64,000 nt of DNA from Deinococcus multiflagellatus (lineage in GTDB: Bacteria > Deinococcota > Deinococci > Deinococcales > Deinococcaceae). Position 1 is the first letter of the stretch. Every line of letters starts with the position of its first letter. The DNA is taken from contig NZ_JAIQXV010000010.1 in NCBI RefSeq assembly GCF_020166415.1, forward strand, positions 1 to 64,000, given 5' to 3'. Positions 22,761-32,401 of this stretch are shown here, one piece after another. The translations under genes and the position numbers were made by a program. The notes below the pieces were generated by a model. It was not told the origin of the DNA. It saw only the letters and a list, made by a program, of their open reading frames with translations, and did not search any database.

Positions 22761-24284
22761 CTACTTGTTGCCCCGGGCAGTGAAGACCGCTTGAAGCGTG
22801 CCCAGCAAAATGGCGAGATCGCTGCGCCAACCCAGGTCCTGAAAGTACTGCGTGTCGTAGGCGACCTTCTCTTCATCCGAGAGGTCATCACGGCCCCTGA
22901 TCTGGGCGAGTCCAGTGATGCCCGGCCGCAGCGCTGAGGCGCCACTGGCCTCCCGCAGCGACAGCACTTTGTCCTGGGTCAGCAGGGCGGGGCGCGGCCC
23001 CACCAGACTCATGTCGCCCCGCAGGACGTTCCAGAGTTGCGGCAGCTCATCCAAGCTGGTGCGGCGGATAAATTGCCCCACCCGGGTGACCGGCCGAATG
23101 CCCAGCCGCTGCAATTCCTCTGTGGACACAGAAGGCGTGTCGGTGCGCATGGAGCGGAACTTATAGATGGCGAAAGGGCGGTGGTCACGCCCCGCTCGCT
23201 GCTGCACAAACAGTGCGGGCCCAGGCGAATCCAGGCGAATGGCCAGGGCCACCAGCAGCCCGAGCGGCAGGACCAGCGGCGCGGCCAGGAGGGTCAACCC
23301 CAGGTCCAGGGCCCGCTTGAGGACACGCACAGGCCGCGCCGGGCCCTGAATGGGCGCAGGAGTCACCTGTAGCTGCTCCTGCGCCGAGAAAGGCGCGCGC
23401 CACTGCAGTTCCTGTTTCGCTCTGGTGATGTCCACCTGCAGGGGTGCCAGCAGTTGCTGGGCCATCTGCCGACGCCCCAGTGCACCCAGGGCCAAGCGCA
23501 ACGCCGTAGGCGGCACATTCAGCAGGCGCGCTGGTGCGCCGCGCCCCTGGCGCAGCAGTTTAAGGAAGGTCCGTGTGGAGAGCGGCGGGTCTTCCGCGAT
23601 GACGTAGGTGCGGTTGCGGGCCGCCGGGTGAAGGGCCACAAGCCGGAGAAACGCGGCCAGATTACGTACTCCGATGCTGGCCCGGGGGGCCGTGGCCCGC
23701 CCGAAAGGCAGGGGCAAGGGCAGGCGCGCGGCCTTCTCCAGCAGCCCAAAGTTGGCAGGCGCTCCGGTACCAAAGACCAGCGGGGGCCGCACAACCACGA
23801 AGGTACCGCCGTAAGCCAGTGCCAAGTCTTCCACCACCGCCTCGGCAGCGCGCTTGCTCTGGGCATAGGCTGAACTTGGCCGCAGGGCCGAGCGTTCAGA
23901 CAGCAGTTTACCGGGGGCCGTGGTCACACCGTGTACCCCTATGGAACTGACCAGCACGAACCGCGCCTCAGAGTGTTCGAACGTCAGCTGGGCAAGGTGG
24001 CGGGTCAGCTCCACGTTCACGGCCCTCATGCGGCACCATTCGGCGGCTTGGTCCCGCACCCGCGTCTGATGGGCGCGTCCCGCCAAGTGCACCACAGCAT
24101 TGACGCCCGCGAAGTGCTGTTCGGGTTGGCACTGTACATCGGCCAGGCGCAGATTCCGGACTCCAGCTGGCCACCCGCTCTGCGGCTCACGGGTCACCGC
24201 CAGCACCTCATCGCCCTGCGCGGCCAGAAAGGCCACCACCTGCTGGCCGATAAAGCCGTTGGCGCCTGTGACCATGACCTTCAT
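22761..24284 (-). CDS. Fusion: NAD-dependent sugar epimerase/reductase + initiating phosphoglycosyl transferase
   Basis: A 507-residue protein with two enzymes. Residues 1 to about 300 are a short-chain dehydrogenase with [11 protein letters not shown] at the N-terminus and YAQSKRAAE catalytic Tyr/Lys near 140, like the WbpV/WreQ 4-reductases. Residues about 312-507 are a complete monotopic phosphoglycosyl transferase: re-entrant helix [29 protein letters not shown], catalytic Asp-Glu in [18 protein letters not shown] and RPGITGLAQ. It would make the nucleotide sugar and load sugar-1-phosphate onto undecaprenyl phosphate. ATG 24284 overlaps the upstream stop as ATGA. Confidence 0.88.
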   Translation of the reverse strand: MKVMVTGANGFIGQQVVAFLAAQGDEVLAVTREPQSGWPAGVRNLRLADVQCQPEQHFAGVNAVVHLAGRAHQTRVRDQAAEWCRMRAVNVELTRHLAQLTFEHSEARFVLVSSIGVHGVTTAPGKLLSERSALRPSSAYAQSKRAAEAVVEDLALAYGGTFVVVRPPLVFGTGAPANFGLLEKAARLPLPLPFGRATAPRASIGVRNLAAFLRLVALHPAARNRTYVIAEDPPLSTRTFLKLLRQGRGAPARLLNVPPTALRLALGALGRRQMAQQLLAPLQVDITRAKQELQWRAPFSAQEQLQVTPAPIQGPARPVRVLKRALDLGLTLLAAPLVLPLGLLVALAIRLDSPGPALFVQQRAGRDHRPFAIYKFRSMRTDTPSVSTEELQRLGIRPVTRVGQFIRRTSLDELPQLWNVLRGDMSLVGPRPALLTQDKVLSLREASGASALRPGITGLAQIRGRDDLSDEEKVAYDTQYFQDLGWRSDLAILLGTLQAVFTARGNK

Positions 24285-25459
24285 GGCTGCTCCTTGTCCA
24301 GCGTCGTCCACAGGCGCTGGGCAGCGGCCTGCAGGCTGTACTCCGGCAGCAGGGCCTGGGCGCGAGTGGCCATCTGCGCCCGCTGCACTGGGTCTTGCAG
24401 GGTGCGCAGCGCAGCCTGGAACCCAGCGTCATCGCCGGGCGACACCACCACGCCATTGCCGTGGCGGCGAATCAGCTGGCCAATCTCGCTGTCCGGTGAC
24501 AAGACCGCCAGAACAGGCAGGCCCGCTGCAAACAGGTTGTAGCTCTTGCTGGGCACGGCCAGACCGCTGACCCCCGGCTGCAAAAGAATCAGCCCCACGT
24601 CGGTATGGCTATGAAAATGGTGGGCCAGTGCGGGCTCGGCCATATAGGGCAGGAACTGCACCTGGGTCAGGCCCTGCGCCGCAACTTGCTCGCGCAGGGC
24701 GCTGAGGCGCTCGCCTTCCCCAATCAGTTCCAGTTGGACCTGCTGGTCCGGTAGCCCCCGCAGGAGGGTGTCGAACTCCTGTGCCCGGCCCAGATTGCCC
24801 GCGTAGGTCAAGGTCAGGGGGCCAGAGGGCTGGGGCCGGGCTGTTCCCAGAAACTGGGGCGACCACCAGTTGGGCACCACGTCAATGCGTTCGGCCGCCG
24901 CCCTGTACCGGCGCTGGACCTCAGCCGCCATACATGTGCCCAGCACCACGATGCGGTCTGCTCCATGCAACAGCCGCCGCTGCAACAGGCCGAACAGCCG
25001 CGTGGCCGGATGGCGGGCCGAAAGTTGACCGCTCGCGACCGCGATATCGGGGTAGATGTCATGCATCAGGTAGACAAAGCGCCCACGGCCAAGTCTGGAC
25101 AGTGCGAGCGCGGCCAGCGGCAGCACCGGCGGATTGGTGACCACCAGGGTGAAGTCGGCTTTTGGGCCCGCCAGGCTGCTCAGGAAGGCACTGAGGGTAA
25201 AGTGAAGATCATCGGCCAAGCGACCCAGCAGGCCCTTGTGGCGCCAAGCGGTGCGCTGAAGCCGGGTCACTTGAAGGCGGTCAAGCTGGGGCTCTGGCTG
25301 CTGAGGATTGGCTGTGACCCGGTATGGGCGGGCGCCGGTAACGACCTCCACGCGCAGATGGGGCTGCTGTCTCAGCAGTTCCTGGACGAGCTCGGCCAGC
25401 AGTTTGCCCGTTGAGGTGTCGTGCAGGCCATAGTATTCAGACAGGACTCGCAGCCGCAT
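24281..25459 (-). CDS. GT4 glycosyltransferase (WbuB/CapL-like, probable L-FucNAc transferase)
   Basis: 392-residue GT-B enzyme that should add one sugar of the repeat on the cytoplasmic face. N-terminus [11 protein letters not shown], then LVVTNPPVLPL, YLMHDIYPD near residue 130, VPNWW near 195 and a donor-site region LAVPSKSYNLFAAGLPVLAV near 290. This pattern matches the WbuB family, which sits beside the L-FucNAc genes and transfers that sugar in other bacteria. Directly follows capG (TGATG overlap), supporting the same role, though acceptor and linkage cannot be read from sequence. Confidence 0.85.
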   Translation of the reverse strand: MRLRVLSEYYGLHDTSTGKLLAELVQELLRQQPHLRVEVVTGARPYRVTANPQQPEPQLDRLQVTRLQRTAWRHKGLLGRLADDLHFTLSAFLSSLAGPKADFTLVVTNPPVLPLAALALSRLGRGRFVYLMHDIYPDIAVASGQLSARHPATRLFGLLQRRLLHGADRIVVLGTCMAAEVQRRYRAAAERIDVVPNWWSPQFLGTARPQPSGPLTLTYAGNLGRAQEFDTLLRGLPDQQVQLELIGEGERLSALREQVAAQGLTQVQFLPYMAEPALAHHFHSHTDVGLILLQPGVSGLAVPSKSYNLFAAGLPVLAVLSPDSEIGQLIRRHGNGVVVSPGDDAGFQAALRTLQDPVQRAQMATRAQALLPEYSLQAAAQRLWTTLDKEQP

Positions 25460-26580
25460 CAGGTTTCGCGCCACACCACGCGCCGGACATACCCGGTGTA
25501 GCTGAGGATCAGGCGCACCACCTTATCGGACACGTTGGGCATGCTGTAATCCGACACCAAACGCAGGGTTCGGTCCGCACCGCGCCCCTGGTGCTCTAAG
25601 AGACGCAGGCCCTGCGCCACCGTGGGCCAGCCCAGTCCCACCATCATCACAGCGCCCTCTTCCATGCCTTCAGGGCGCTCATGGGCCTCACGGATATTCA
25701 GGGCGGGGAAGTTGAGGATGCTGGACTCTTCGGTGATGGTACCCGAATCGGAAATGACGGCGCGGGCGCACTGCTGCAGCCGGACGTAGTCATGGAAGCC
25801 GAGGGGATTGAGCAGCCGGACCTGATCGGCAAAAGTGAGACCCAGTGCCTCAATCCGCTTGCGGGTTCTGGGGTGCGTGGAGACAATCACAGGCAGGCCG
25901 TAAGTCGCGGCCATGTTGTTCAGGGTGTCGGCCAACAGATGAATGTTCCGGTCAGAATCAATGTTTTCCTCCCGGTGGGCGCTCACCACAAAATACCCAT
26001 TGTCCTGCAACTCCAGTCGTGAAAGCACCGTGGACGCCTGAATCTGCGGCAGGTAATGGTGAAGGACCTCGAACATGGGACTGCCCGTCTTGATGATGCG
26101 GTCAGGCGACAGACCCTCGCGCAGCAGATATTCACGCGCGATATCGGAATACGTGAGGTTGATGTCACTGATGTGATCAACAATCTTGCGGTTGGTCTCC
26201 TCCGGAACCCGCTGATCAAAGCAGCGGTTCCCGGCCTCCATATGAAAGATGGGGATACGCCGCCGCTTGGCGGGCAGGGCCGCCAGGCACGAATTGGTGT
26301 CGCCCAGAATTAGCAGGGCGTCGGGTTGTTCCTGGGCCAGCACCTCGTCAACCTTGGCAATGATCTGGCCAATGGTCTGCATGGCGCTCTTTCCAGCGGC
26401 GTTCAGGAAGTGGTCGGGTTTACGCAGGCCCAGGTCATCGAAGAACACCTGGTTCAGTTCGTAGTCATAGTTCTGCCCGGTATGCACCAACACCGAGTCG
26501 AACGACTGATCCACCGCCGCGAAGACCCGTGAGAGTCGAATGATTTCTGGGCGCGTGCCCACCACGGTCATCACTTTCAT
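25459..26580 (-). CDS. capG: UDP-L-FucNAc synthase, C2-epimerase (CapG/FnlC)
   Basis: Last step of UDP-L-FucNAc synthesis, epimerising C2 of UDP-N-acetyl-6-deoxy-talose. The 373-residue WecB-fold protein starts [17 protein letters not shown] and has [33 protein letters not shown] and the conserved [13 protein letters not shown] motif. It differs from the second epimerase at 31.3 kb in the AGNRCFD signature typical of the CapG branch. Overlaps capF by 4 bases. Confidence 0.92.
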   Translation of the reverse strand: MKVMTVVGTRPEIIRLSRVFAAVDQSFDSVLVHTGQNYDYELNQVFFDDLGLRKPDHFLNAAGKSAMQTIGQIIAKVDEVLAQEQPDALLILGDTNSCLAALPAKRRRIPIFHMEAGNRCFDQRVPEETNRKIVDHISDINLTYSDIAREYLLREGLSPDRIIKTGSPMFEVLHHYLPQIQASTVLSRLELQDNGYFVVSAHREENIDSDRNIHLLADTLNNMAATYGLPVIVSTHPRTRKRIEALGLTFADQVRLLNPLGFHDYVRLQQCARAVISDSGTITEESSILNFPALNIREAHERPEGMEEGAVMMVGLGWPTVAQGLRLLEHQGRGADRTLRLVSDYSMPNVSDKVVRLILSYTGYVRRVVWRET

Positions 26581-27716
26581 GCCAGTACCTCTTGCATGCC
26601 CGGCCGTCCTCCCACGACGTCTGCCGGGAACTGATCCACATTGGCCGGATCAAAAATCTGGTCGGACCAGAACACAGTTCGCAGCGGCTGCGCTCCCACA
26701 TTGGTGATGCTGTGCACCCACAGGGTGGGAATGTCCACGTAGGCCGGGGTCTGCCCACTCACCCGGAACTCGGTGACCTCGCTGCCCAGCAGCGGCCGCA
26801 GGGCAATGACTGCTTCGCCTTCCACCACAAAAAAGCGCTCCATGCGGTGAAGGTGGTAGTGGTTGCCGCGCGTGATGCCGGGGTGGGTGGTGGAATAGAA
26901 GCTCTGGCCACCGCTGCCCACCTTAAAGGTTTCAAAGAGGGCGCCCCGGTTGTCCTGGAACACTTGCACCTGCCGGGGATAGAAGTGGGGAAACAGGTAG
27001 GAGCGGTACGTGTTGAACAGGTCCCGTGCAAAGGGGTGGGCCAAGGACGGCAGCAGGCCCTGCCGGTACATGCTGTCCAGTTCCTGCAGTTGCCGCAGCA
27101 ACTCAGAAACCTGCAAGGTGGTGCCGTGCACCCGCTCAAATCGAACCCCTTGGGACGCTTGCACAGCCGCCAGCAACTGCTGCGCTGCCGCCTGCGCGTG
27201 CACCTGCTCTATCTCGGCGTCTGCTGTCACCTGGGGCACCTGACCGTGGGCCAGCTGAAAGCAAAAGGTGGACACCACAGAGTTATAAAAGGGTTTGCCG
27301 CCCTCCCCAAAGACGCCCGGTAGCACGAGTTCGCTCACTGGCGCGCCAACGCGCTCGCCCCAGGCCCGCAGGTGCTCACCCACGGCCCGCTTGGAGCGGC
27401 CGTACGCCGTGTCGCGGGCGATGTGGGTGCTGGACGAGTAGGCCAGCGGAATGCGCTGTCCAGCTGCGTCCAGGGCCGAAGTCAATTGCTGCCCGAGCGC
27501 GATATTGACGCCCTCAATATCCTCGTCGTCGCCGCGGTTCATGCCGGCCAGATGCACAATGGCGTCCACATTCGCGGCGAACGCCGCCAGCCGCTCTGGG
27601 TTGGCAAAAGTCTCGCGGGTGGCGAGGACGGCCTGAATGGTTGGATCACCATAGACCCGCGCCCGCAAATGGCGCCCGAGCAGGCCATCTGCGCCCGTGA
27701 TGCCCAGACGCATCAT
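26577..27716 (-). CDS. capF: Bifunctional UDP-sugar C3-epimerase/C4-reductase (CapF/FnlB)
   Basis: Second enzyme of UDP-L-FucNAc synthesis: the C-terminal cupin epimerises C3 and the N-terminal SDR reduces C4 with NADPH. 379 residues, with the dinucleotide motif [12 protein letters not shown] at the start, [11 protein letters not shown] near 130 and a cupin from about 255 ([20 protein letters not shown] with metal-binding His, then [10 protein letters not shown]). Both halves are complete. Start ATG 27716 overlaps the capE stop as ATGA; the second codon is also ATG. Confidence 0.93.
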   Translation of the reverse strand: MMRLGITGADGLLGRHLRARVYGDPTIQAVLATRETFANPERLAAFAANVDAIVHLAGMNRGDDEDIEGVNIALGQQLTSALDAAGQRIPLAYSSSTHIARDTAYGRSKRAVGEHLRAWGERVGAPVSELVLPGVFGEGGKPFYNSVVSTFCFQLAHGQVPQVTADAEIEQVHAQAAAQQLLAAVQASQGVRFERVHGTTLQVSELLRQLQELDSMYRQGLLPSLAHPFARDLFNTYRSYLFPHFYPRQVQVFQDNRGALFETFKVGSGGQSFYSTTHPGITRGNHYHLHRMERFFVVEGEAVIALRPLLGSEVTEFRVSGQTPAYVDIPTLWVHSITNVGAQPLRTVFWSDQIFDPANVDQFPADVVGGRPGMQEVLA

Positions 27717-28747
27717 GCGCCGCGCGCCTGGAAGGCCGCCAGTTCGGCCCTCAGCTCAGGCAGGGTGAGCAGGAGCGCTTCGACTTCACTGACCGAGAGG
27801 CGCTGGGTCGAGTCTGAAGTGTAGTCCACCAACTGGGCGGCGGCCTGTTCGCCCTCTGTGACGTATTTGGCGTAGTTCAGGTCGCGGTCGTCCATGCCGA
27901 TGCGGAAGTAGTCGCCCATATCTTCGGCTTTTTGCAGTTCTTCACGCGAGGCCAAAGCTTCGTACATCTTCTCGCCGTGACGGATGCCGATGGACGTGAC
28001 CGGAGTGGAGACCCCGAAGAGGTTCTGAACCGCCTGTGCCAGATCGCCCACGGTGCAGGCCGGCGCCTTGCGCACGAAGATATCGCCCTGCCGGGCATGT
28101 TCGAAGGCGAACAGCACCAGCTCAATGGCCGTTTGTAGGCTCATCAGGAAGCGGGTCATCTGCGGGTCTGTGATCGTCAGGGGCTTGCCCTGCTTGATCT
28201 GTTCCACAAAGAGCGGAATCACCGACCCACGCGAATACATCACGTTGCCGTAGCGCACCGAGGAGATGATGGTGTCGCCCGACATGTTCTGTCTGGAGGC
28301 GGCCTGGGCAATTTTTTCCATCAGCGCCTTGGTCATGCCCATGGCGTTGACTGGGTAGACTGCTTTGTCCGTCCCCAGGCAAACCACGCTCCGGACGCCG
28401 TGGCTGATGGCCGACTCAATGACGTTGTGAGAACCAATGACGTTGGTCATCACCGCCTGCATGGGAAAGAACTCGCAGGACGGAACCTGTTTCAGGGCGC
28501 CAGCGTGAAATACCAGATCAACGCCCTTCATGGCGCCGTCAATGGATTCTCGGTCACGAATATCGCCCAGATAAAACTTCACTGTGGGCTCGTTGAGCTG
28601 AATGCGCATCTGCTCCTGCTTCAGCTCATCACGGGAAAAAATCCGGATTTCACGGCAGCCAGCCGTCAGAACATTGTCGAGCAGTTTATGGCCGAACGAG
28701 CCTGTGCCGCCCGTAATCAGAATGGTCTTGTCTTGCAGATTTGTCAT
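27713..28747 (-). CDS. capE: UDP-GlcNAc 4,6-dehydratase / 5-epimerase (CapE/FnlA)
   Basis: First enzyme of UDP-L-FucNAc synthesis, acting on UDP-GlcNAc in the cytoplasm. The 344-residue soluble SDR has ITGGTGSFGHKLL near residue 10, FSRDELKQ, HAGALKQVPSCEF near 82 and LGTDKAVYPVNAMGMTKALM near 123 with the MxxxK catalytic element. Unlike the dehydratase at 13.9 kb it has no membrane domain. Overlaps genes on both sides by 4 bases. Confidence 0.93.
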   Translation of the reverse strand: MTNLQDKTILITGGTGSFGHKLLDNVLTAGCREIRIFSRDELKQEQMRIQLNEPTVKFYLGDIRDRESIDGAMKGVDLVFHAGALKQVPSCEFFPMQAVMTNVIGSHNVIESAISHGVRSVVCLGTDKAVYPVNAMGMTKALMEKIAQAASRQNMSGDTIISSVRYGNVMYSRGSVIPLFVEQIKQGKPLTITDPQMTRFLMSLQTAIELVLFAFEHARQGDIFVRKAPACTVGDLAQAVQNLFGVSTPVTSIGIRHGEKMYEALASREELQKAEDMGDYFRIGMDDRDLNYAKYVTEGEQAAAQLVDYTSDSTQRLSVSEVEALLLTLPELRAELAAFQARGA

Positions 28748-29883
28748 GACATCCTCTGTGCTGACGAGTTGAGCACCTGTTGAAAGTGGCCGATCAGAGC
28801 GTGCTGCTCCGCTTCCCAGCTGAAGTGGTCCTGCACCGCTTGCATCCCCGCCTGCGCCATGCGGTCGCGCTCTTCCCGCCCGGCCTCCGACAGCAGATGC
28901 AGGGCGGCGTCGACATACGCCTGGGCATCATCAGGCTTGACCAGGATGCCTGCGCCGGCTTGACCCACGATGCGCGCATTACTCTGCACGTGACTGGCCA
29001 CAATGGGCAGGCCAAACGCCATGTAGTCAAACAGTTTGGCGTGGTAACCCAAATGCATATTGGGCAGATCCTGTTCGGTGGACAGCGCAATCGACGCCCG
29101 CCCCAACAGCTGATCTATTTCGCCGGGCTTGACGCGGGGCAGAACCGTGATGGGCAACTGATCTCGCTGAACCGTGTTCTCGAAGTTGGCCTTGGTTTCC
29201 GGATCAGGGAAGCGATCCGGGACATACAGGGGCACATGGGCAGGCAGTCGCCGGGCAATCTCCAGGAGCACTTCAGAGCCGTAAGCGGGGTTGACGGTCC
29301 CGGAGTAAATAAGGCCGGGGGGGCCCTGAAGCCGCCGAGGCGAGAATCTGGAAAAGTTCCTGACCAGCGTGGTGTGCGCGCCCAGTTGCTCAAAACGCTC
29401 CAGCAGATTGGGGACCACCACTGTGGCTTCGCCCAGCGCACGCACACAGCGGTCTTCCAGGGCGTGCACCAGTTTGGAAAGTGGTCCACGCAGGAAGCCT
29501 GGAATCCAGTCTTTGTTATGAACAATTTCTATTGGATAATTCTCGTGGCAGTCGTAGACCACTGGTACGCGCTTGAGCTTGCGGAGCAGCACCGCCCACG
29601 GCAGAAAGTCCAGATCATGGAAATAGTAGCTTCGCGCGGGCGCCCGCAAGGCCGCGCGGAAAGTGCGCCAGCCATGAAAGATGCGGTCCAGTCGCTTAGT
29701 CGCAGGCGGCAGTGTATAGACCGGGATACCGTCGCGGGCAAAGCGTTCGAGATCGATGTCCCAAGGGGCAATCACCCCCACGCTGAAGCCAGCGTCTTTA
29801 AGCGCGCGGGTGCCACGCTCGTAAATGCGACCGTCGTAGGGCGGGTGAATCGTGGTAATGACCAGAATGTCATGCCGTTTCAT
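28744..29883 (-). CDS. Glycosyltransferase (GT4-like)
   Basis: 379-residue GT-B-type transferase, probably adding the third sugar. N-terminus MKRHDILVITTIHPPYDGRI, then YYFHDLDFLPWA, VYDCHENYP near 108, GLIYSGTVNPAYGSE near 195 and the donor-binding HAKLFDYMAFGLPIVAS near 300. ATG 29883 has GAGGAG seven bases upstream and overlaps the wzy stop by 14 bases; an in-frame start further upstream is less likely. By elimination its donor may be UDP-ManNAc3NAcA, since the WbuB-like enzyme suits L-FucNAc. Confidence 0.85.
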   Translation of the reverse strand: MKRHDILVITTIHPPYDGRIYERGTRALKDAGFSVGVIAPWDIDLERFARDGIPVYTLPPATKRLDRIFHGWRTFRAALRAPARSYYFHDLDFLPWAVLLRKLKRVPVVYDCHENYPIEIVHNKDWIPGFLRGPLSKLVHALEDRCVRALGEATVVVPNLLERFEQLGAHTTLVRNFSRFSPRRLQGPPGLIYSGTVNPAYGSEVLLEIARRLPAHVPLYVPDRFPDPETKANFENTVQRDQLPITVLPRVKPGEIDQLLGRASIALSTEQDLPNMHLGYHAKLFDYMAFGLPIVASHVQSNARIVGQAGAGILVKPDDAQAYVDAALHLLSEAGREERDRMAQAGMQAVQDHFSWEAEQHALIGHFQQVLNSSAQRMS

Positions 29884-31222
29884 AGGGAGACTCCTCAATG
29901 GTGCGCTGAGGCTCAAGTGGCAAGAGAAAGAGCAGGATTAAGCTCAGCAGCAGGCCGCCAGTCAAGATGGTAGTGAAAAAGGAGACATTCACCGCGAATA
30001 TAAAAGGCATCAGGGATGCGGCAGTCACAAGATATGTTTTCTTCGCCCTTGAGAGCAGATCAATTAACACCAATGAGGCCGCAAAGAGGAGGCCGACAAC
30101 TATCATGCCGTAATAACCAAAATTCATGTATGCGTCACCAACAAGGCCAGTGTTGGCAAACTCATCTGGATTGCGAAAATAAATTCGACCAATGATGTTA
30201 GCAGGATCATAAGGATAGGGGTTTGAGAAAAATCCTGAGAAAATAGAATGCGAGAGGCGCATCATTTCGTGTTGGGAAAAGAAGTCAAAAGTATAAAACG
30301 AGATAATTGCTGGAATCACCAGGGAGCGGCCCATAGTTAGTGCTAAGGGAACGGGGTCGTGGGCATATTCCCACAGCGATGCCGTGAAGAGTAAAAATCC
30401 TGAAAAAAACAAAGGTATCAGTGATAGTGAGAATCCACGTCGCACAAACCAGCTCACCATCAAAACGAGTGGCAAAATAATAAGAAAGATTCTATTGCCT
30501 GTACCTAGGAACAGTAGCATCATCATGGCGCCTGCAAGTCCCAGGTGAAGCATGGATCGCTTCTGTAAACCTCGCATGAAGAGCAGAGGAAGGACTACAA
30601 AGGCCAACCAATTGTTGAGATACAGCGCCACTGTGCTGGACGACGCAGCGTAACGTTCGCGCGTTTCATAAACGTTGGTGAGGCTGGTGTCTAGCCTGAT
30701 ACCCTGGTTGGCAATCTGTGCGGCCAGGGTAGCGATGCCGGCCAATGACAGGAGGATGGTTAATAGTGAGTACCACAGCCGTCCGCCCCGCAGCGTCAGG
30801 CCGCGAGTCTCAGGGCTGCTGCTGACGCCACGACCTTGAAAGTAATTTACAACTGTAAAAACGCCAGTCCAGAAGAGGGAGTGGGCAACGAACCACTCTG
30901 AACTGAAGTCTCCAAGAAAGAACACAGTGTTGATGGGTAAGACAACAAAGACGAAGAAAAGCCACAGAATCCAACTCGATATTTTTTTGCGGTCTTTGGG
31001 AATGCACACGAACTCCAGCAGCGTGCCCAGGGCCGAGAGAATGAGCGCTGATTCGCTAAACTGACCTCTGACCCCGTGAATACCCAGGATGTAGTTGTAC
31101 TGTGTGACTGCCCAGCTTAAGGTGCCCATAAACGCCACTGTGGAGAGCAGCAGCACCAGCCACTGGACCAGCCCTGCTGCCTGCACGCGCGGGGCTGAGA
31201 CGGTGCGCGGCGCCGCGCTCAT
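29870..31222 (-). CDS. wzy: Oligosaccharide repeat-unit polymerase (Wzy)
   Basis: Predicted polymerase joining repeat units at the outer face of the membrane. The 450-residue protein has about 11-12 membrane helices and little recognisable sequence, as normal for Wzy; motifs include YNYILGIHGVRGQFSESALI and GLVGDAYMNFGYYGMIVVG. The gene is far AT-richer than its neighbours (23 G/C in bases 30181-30240), common for wzy and a sign of transfer. ATG 31222 overlaps the stop of a 16-codon ORF, and the longer TTG start at 31237 is less likely. Confidence 0.8.
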   Translation of the reverse strand: MSAAPRTVSAPRVQAAGLVQWLVLLLSTVAFMGTLSWAVTQYNYILGIHGVRGQFSESALILSALGTLLEFVCIPKDRKKISSWILWLFFVFVVLPINTVFFLGDFSSEWFVAHSLFWTGVFTVVNYFQGRGVSSSPETRGLTLRGGRLWYSLLTILLSLAGIATLAAQIANQGIRLDTSLTNVYETRERYAASSSTVALYLNNWLAFVVLPLLFMRGLQKRSMLHLGLAGAMMMLLFLGTGNRIFLIILPLVLMVSWFVRRGFSLSLIPLFFSGFLLFTASLWEYAHDPVPLALTMGRSLVIPAIISFYTFDFFSQHEMMRLSHSIFSGFFSNPYPYDPANIIGRIYFRNPDEFANTGLVGDAYMNFGYYGMIVVGLLFAASLVLIDLLSRAKKTYLVTAASLMPFIFAVNVSFFTTILTGGLLLSLILLFLLPLEPQRTIEESPYETA

Positions 31223-31269
31223 GACCGCACCGTGCAAACAATCAACGTCGCGGTAGTAATGGGTGACAT
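31219..31269 (-). CDS. 16-residue ORF coupled to wzy
   Basis: MSPITTATLIVCTVRS, preceded by AGAGGA five bases before its ATG (31269) and ending in TCATGA, so its stop overlaps the wzy ATG. wzy itself has no good ribosome site, so ribosomes finishing this ORF could start wzy. It may be a coupling leader or the start of a decayed gene. It lies in the only sizeable gap in the 36.5-22.8 kb operon. Confidence 0.45.
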   Translation of the reverse strand: MSPITTATLIVCTVRS

Positions 31270-31330
31270 AAAATTCCTCTGCTTCCGAAGGGTGCTGGCC
31301 CGTTTGGCCATGCGGGCGCAGGGCAATGGT

Positions 31331-32401
31331 CTAACCAAGCTGAGCCGCCAGGGCCCTGGCAATTGTTTCGGCAGCATGTCCGTCGCCATAGATGCCCTCG
31401 CTGTGCTGGCCCGCCTGGGCTTGTCTGACCGCCGCGACAATTGCGCTGGCATCCTGCGGCGGCAGCAGGGTATTCCAGCCAGTGGCCACCGTCTCGGTCC
31501 ACTCGGTTTCGTCGCGCAGGGTAATGCAGGGGACCCGGTGGAAATACGCTTCTTTCTGGACGCCCCCAGAATCCGTGACAATCACGCGCGCGCCCTGCTC
31601 AAGGGTGACCATATCCAGGTACCCCTGCGGCGGCAGCAGCAGGATGTTCTCCAGGGCCGCGTGCCACTGCAGCCGCTCCAGAGCTGCGCGCGTGCGCGGG
31701 TGGACTGGAAAGACAACAGGCTCCTCCCGGGCAAGAGCGCGCAAGGCCTCCACAATCACCTGCAGGCGACGGGGATCATCCGTGTTCTCGGCGCGGTGGA
31801 TGGTGGCCAGCACGTACCCAGAGGCTTTCAGGCCCTGTTGACTCAGCACGGCAGTGGGGTGCTGACCAAAAAAGTTGGCCACATCCTGCATCACGTCGCC
31901 AACCACGGCCACCCCCTGCGTAATCCCCTCGGCCTGCAGGTTGGCCCGCGCCTGCTCGGTGGGGGCAAACAGTTGGCTGCTGAGGTGGTCGGTAAGGACC
32001 CGGTTAATCTCTTCCGGCATTCTGCGGTTAAACGAGCGCAGGCCGGCTTCAATGTGGGCCACCCGAATGTGCAGTTTGCTGGCCGCCAGCGCACCCGCAA
32101 GGGTGGAGTTCGTATCCCCATACACCAGGACCACGTCCGGGCGGCGCTGGAGCAGCACCTGTTCAATCTCACTGAGCATGCGCCCGGTTTGATCGCCGTG
32201 GGTGCCTGAGCCAATCTTCAGCGCGTGCGCCGGAGCGGGCAGGCCCAGTTCACGAAAAAACACGCTGCTCATGGCGTCGTCATAGTGTTGCCCGGTCTCA
32301 ACCAGAATCTCTTCAATGCCCGCCTGTTGCAGCGCGCGGGACACCATACTGGCCTTGATCAGCTGGGGCCGCGTGCCCAGCACCGTCACAATAGAACTCA
32401 T
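31331..32401 (-). CDS. wbpI: UDP-GlcNAc3NAcA 2-epimerase (WbpI-like)
   Basis: Last step to UDP-ManNAc3NAcA: C2 epimerisation of UDP-GlcNAc3NAcA. 356 residues of the non-hydrolysing 2-epimerase fold, with VLGTRPQLIKAS, VETGQHYDDAMS, VYGDTNSTLAGALAA, HIEAGLRSFNRRMPEE, ATIHRAENTD and VTDSGGVQKEA. Sequence alone cannot exclude WecB (ManNAc formation). The assignment to WbpI rests on its being the fifth of five overlapping genes in the order wbpA-B-D-E-I known from Pseudomonas aeruginosa. Confidence 0.85.
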   Translation of the reverse strand: MSSIVTVLGTRPQLIKASMVSRALQQAGIEEILVETGQHYDDAMSSVFFRELGLPAPAHALKIGSGTHGDQTGRMLSEIEQVLLQRRPDVVLVYGDTNSTLAGALAASKLHIRVAHIEAGLRSFNRRMPEEINRVLTDHLSSQLFAPTEQARANLQAEGITQGVAVVGDVMQDVANFFGQHPTAVLSQQGLKASGYVLATIHRAENTDDPRRLQVIVEALRALAREEPVVFPVHPRTRAALERLQWHAALENILLLPPQGYLDMVTLEQGARVIVTDSGGVQKEAYFHRVPCITLRDETEWTETVATGWNTLLPPQDASAIVAAVRQAQAGQHSEGIYGDGHAAETIARALAAQLG

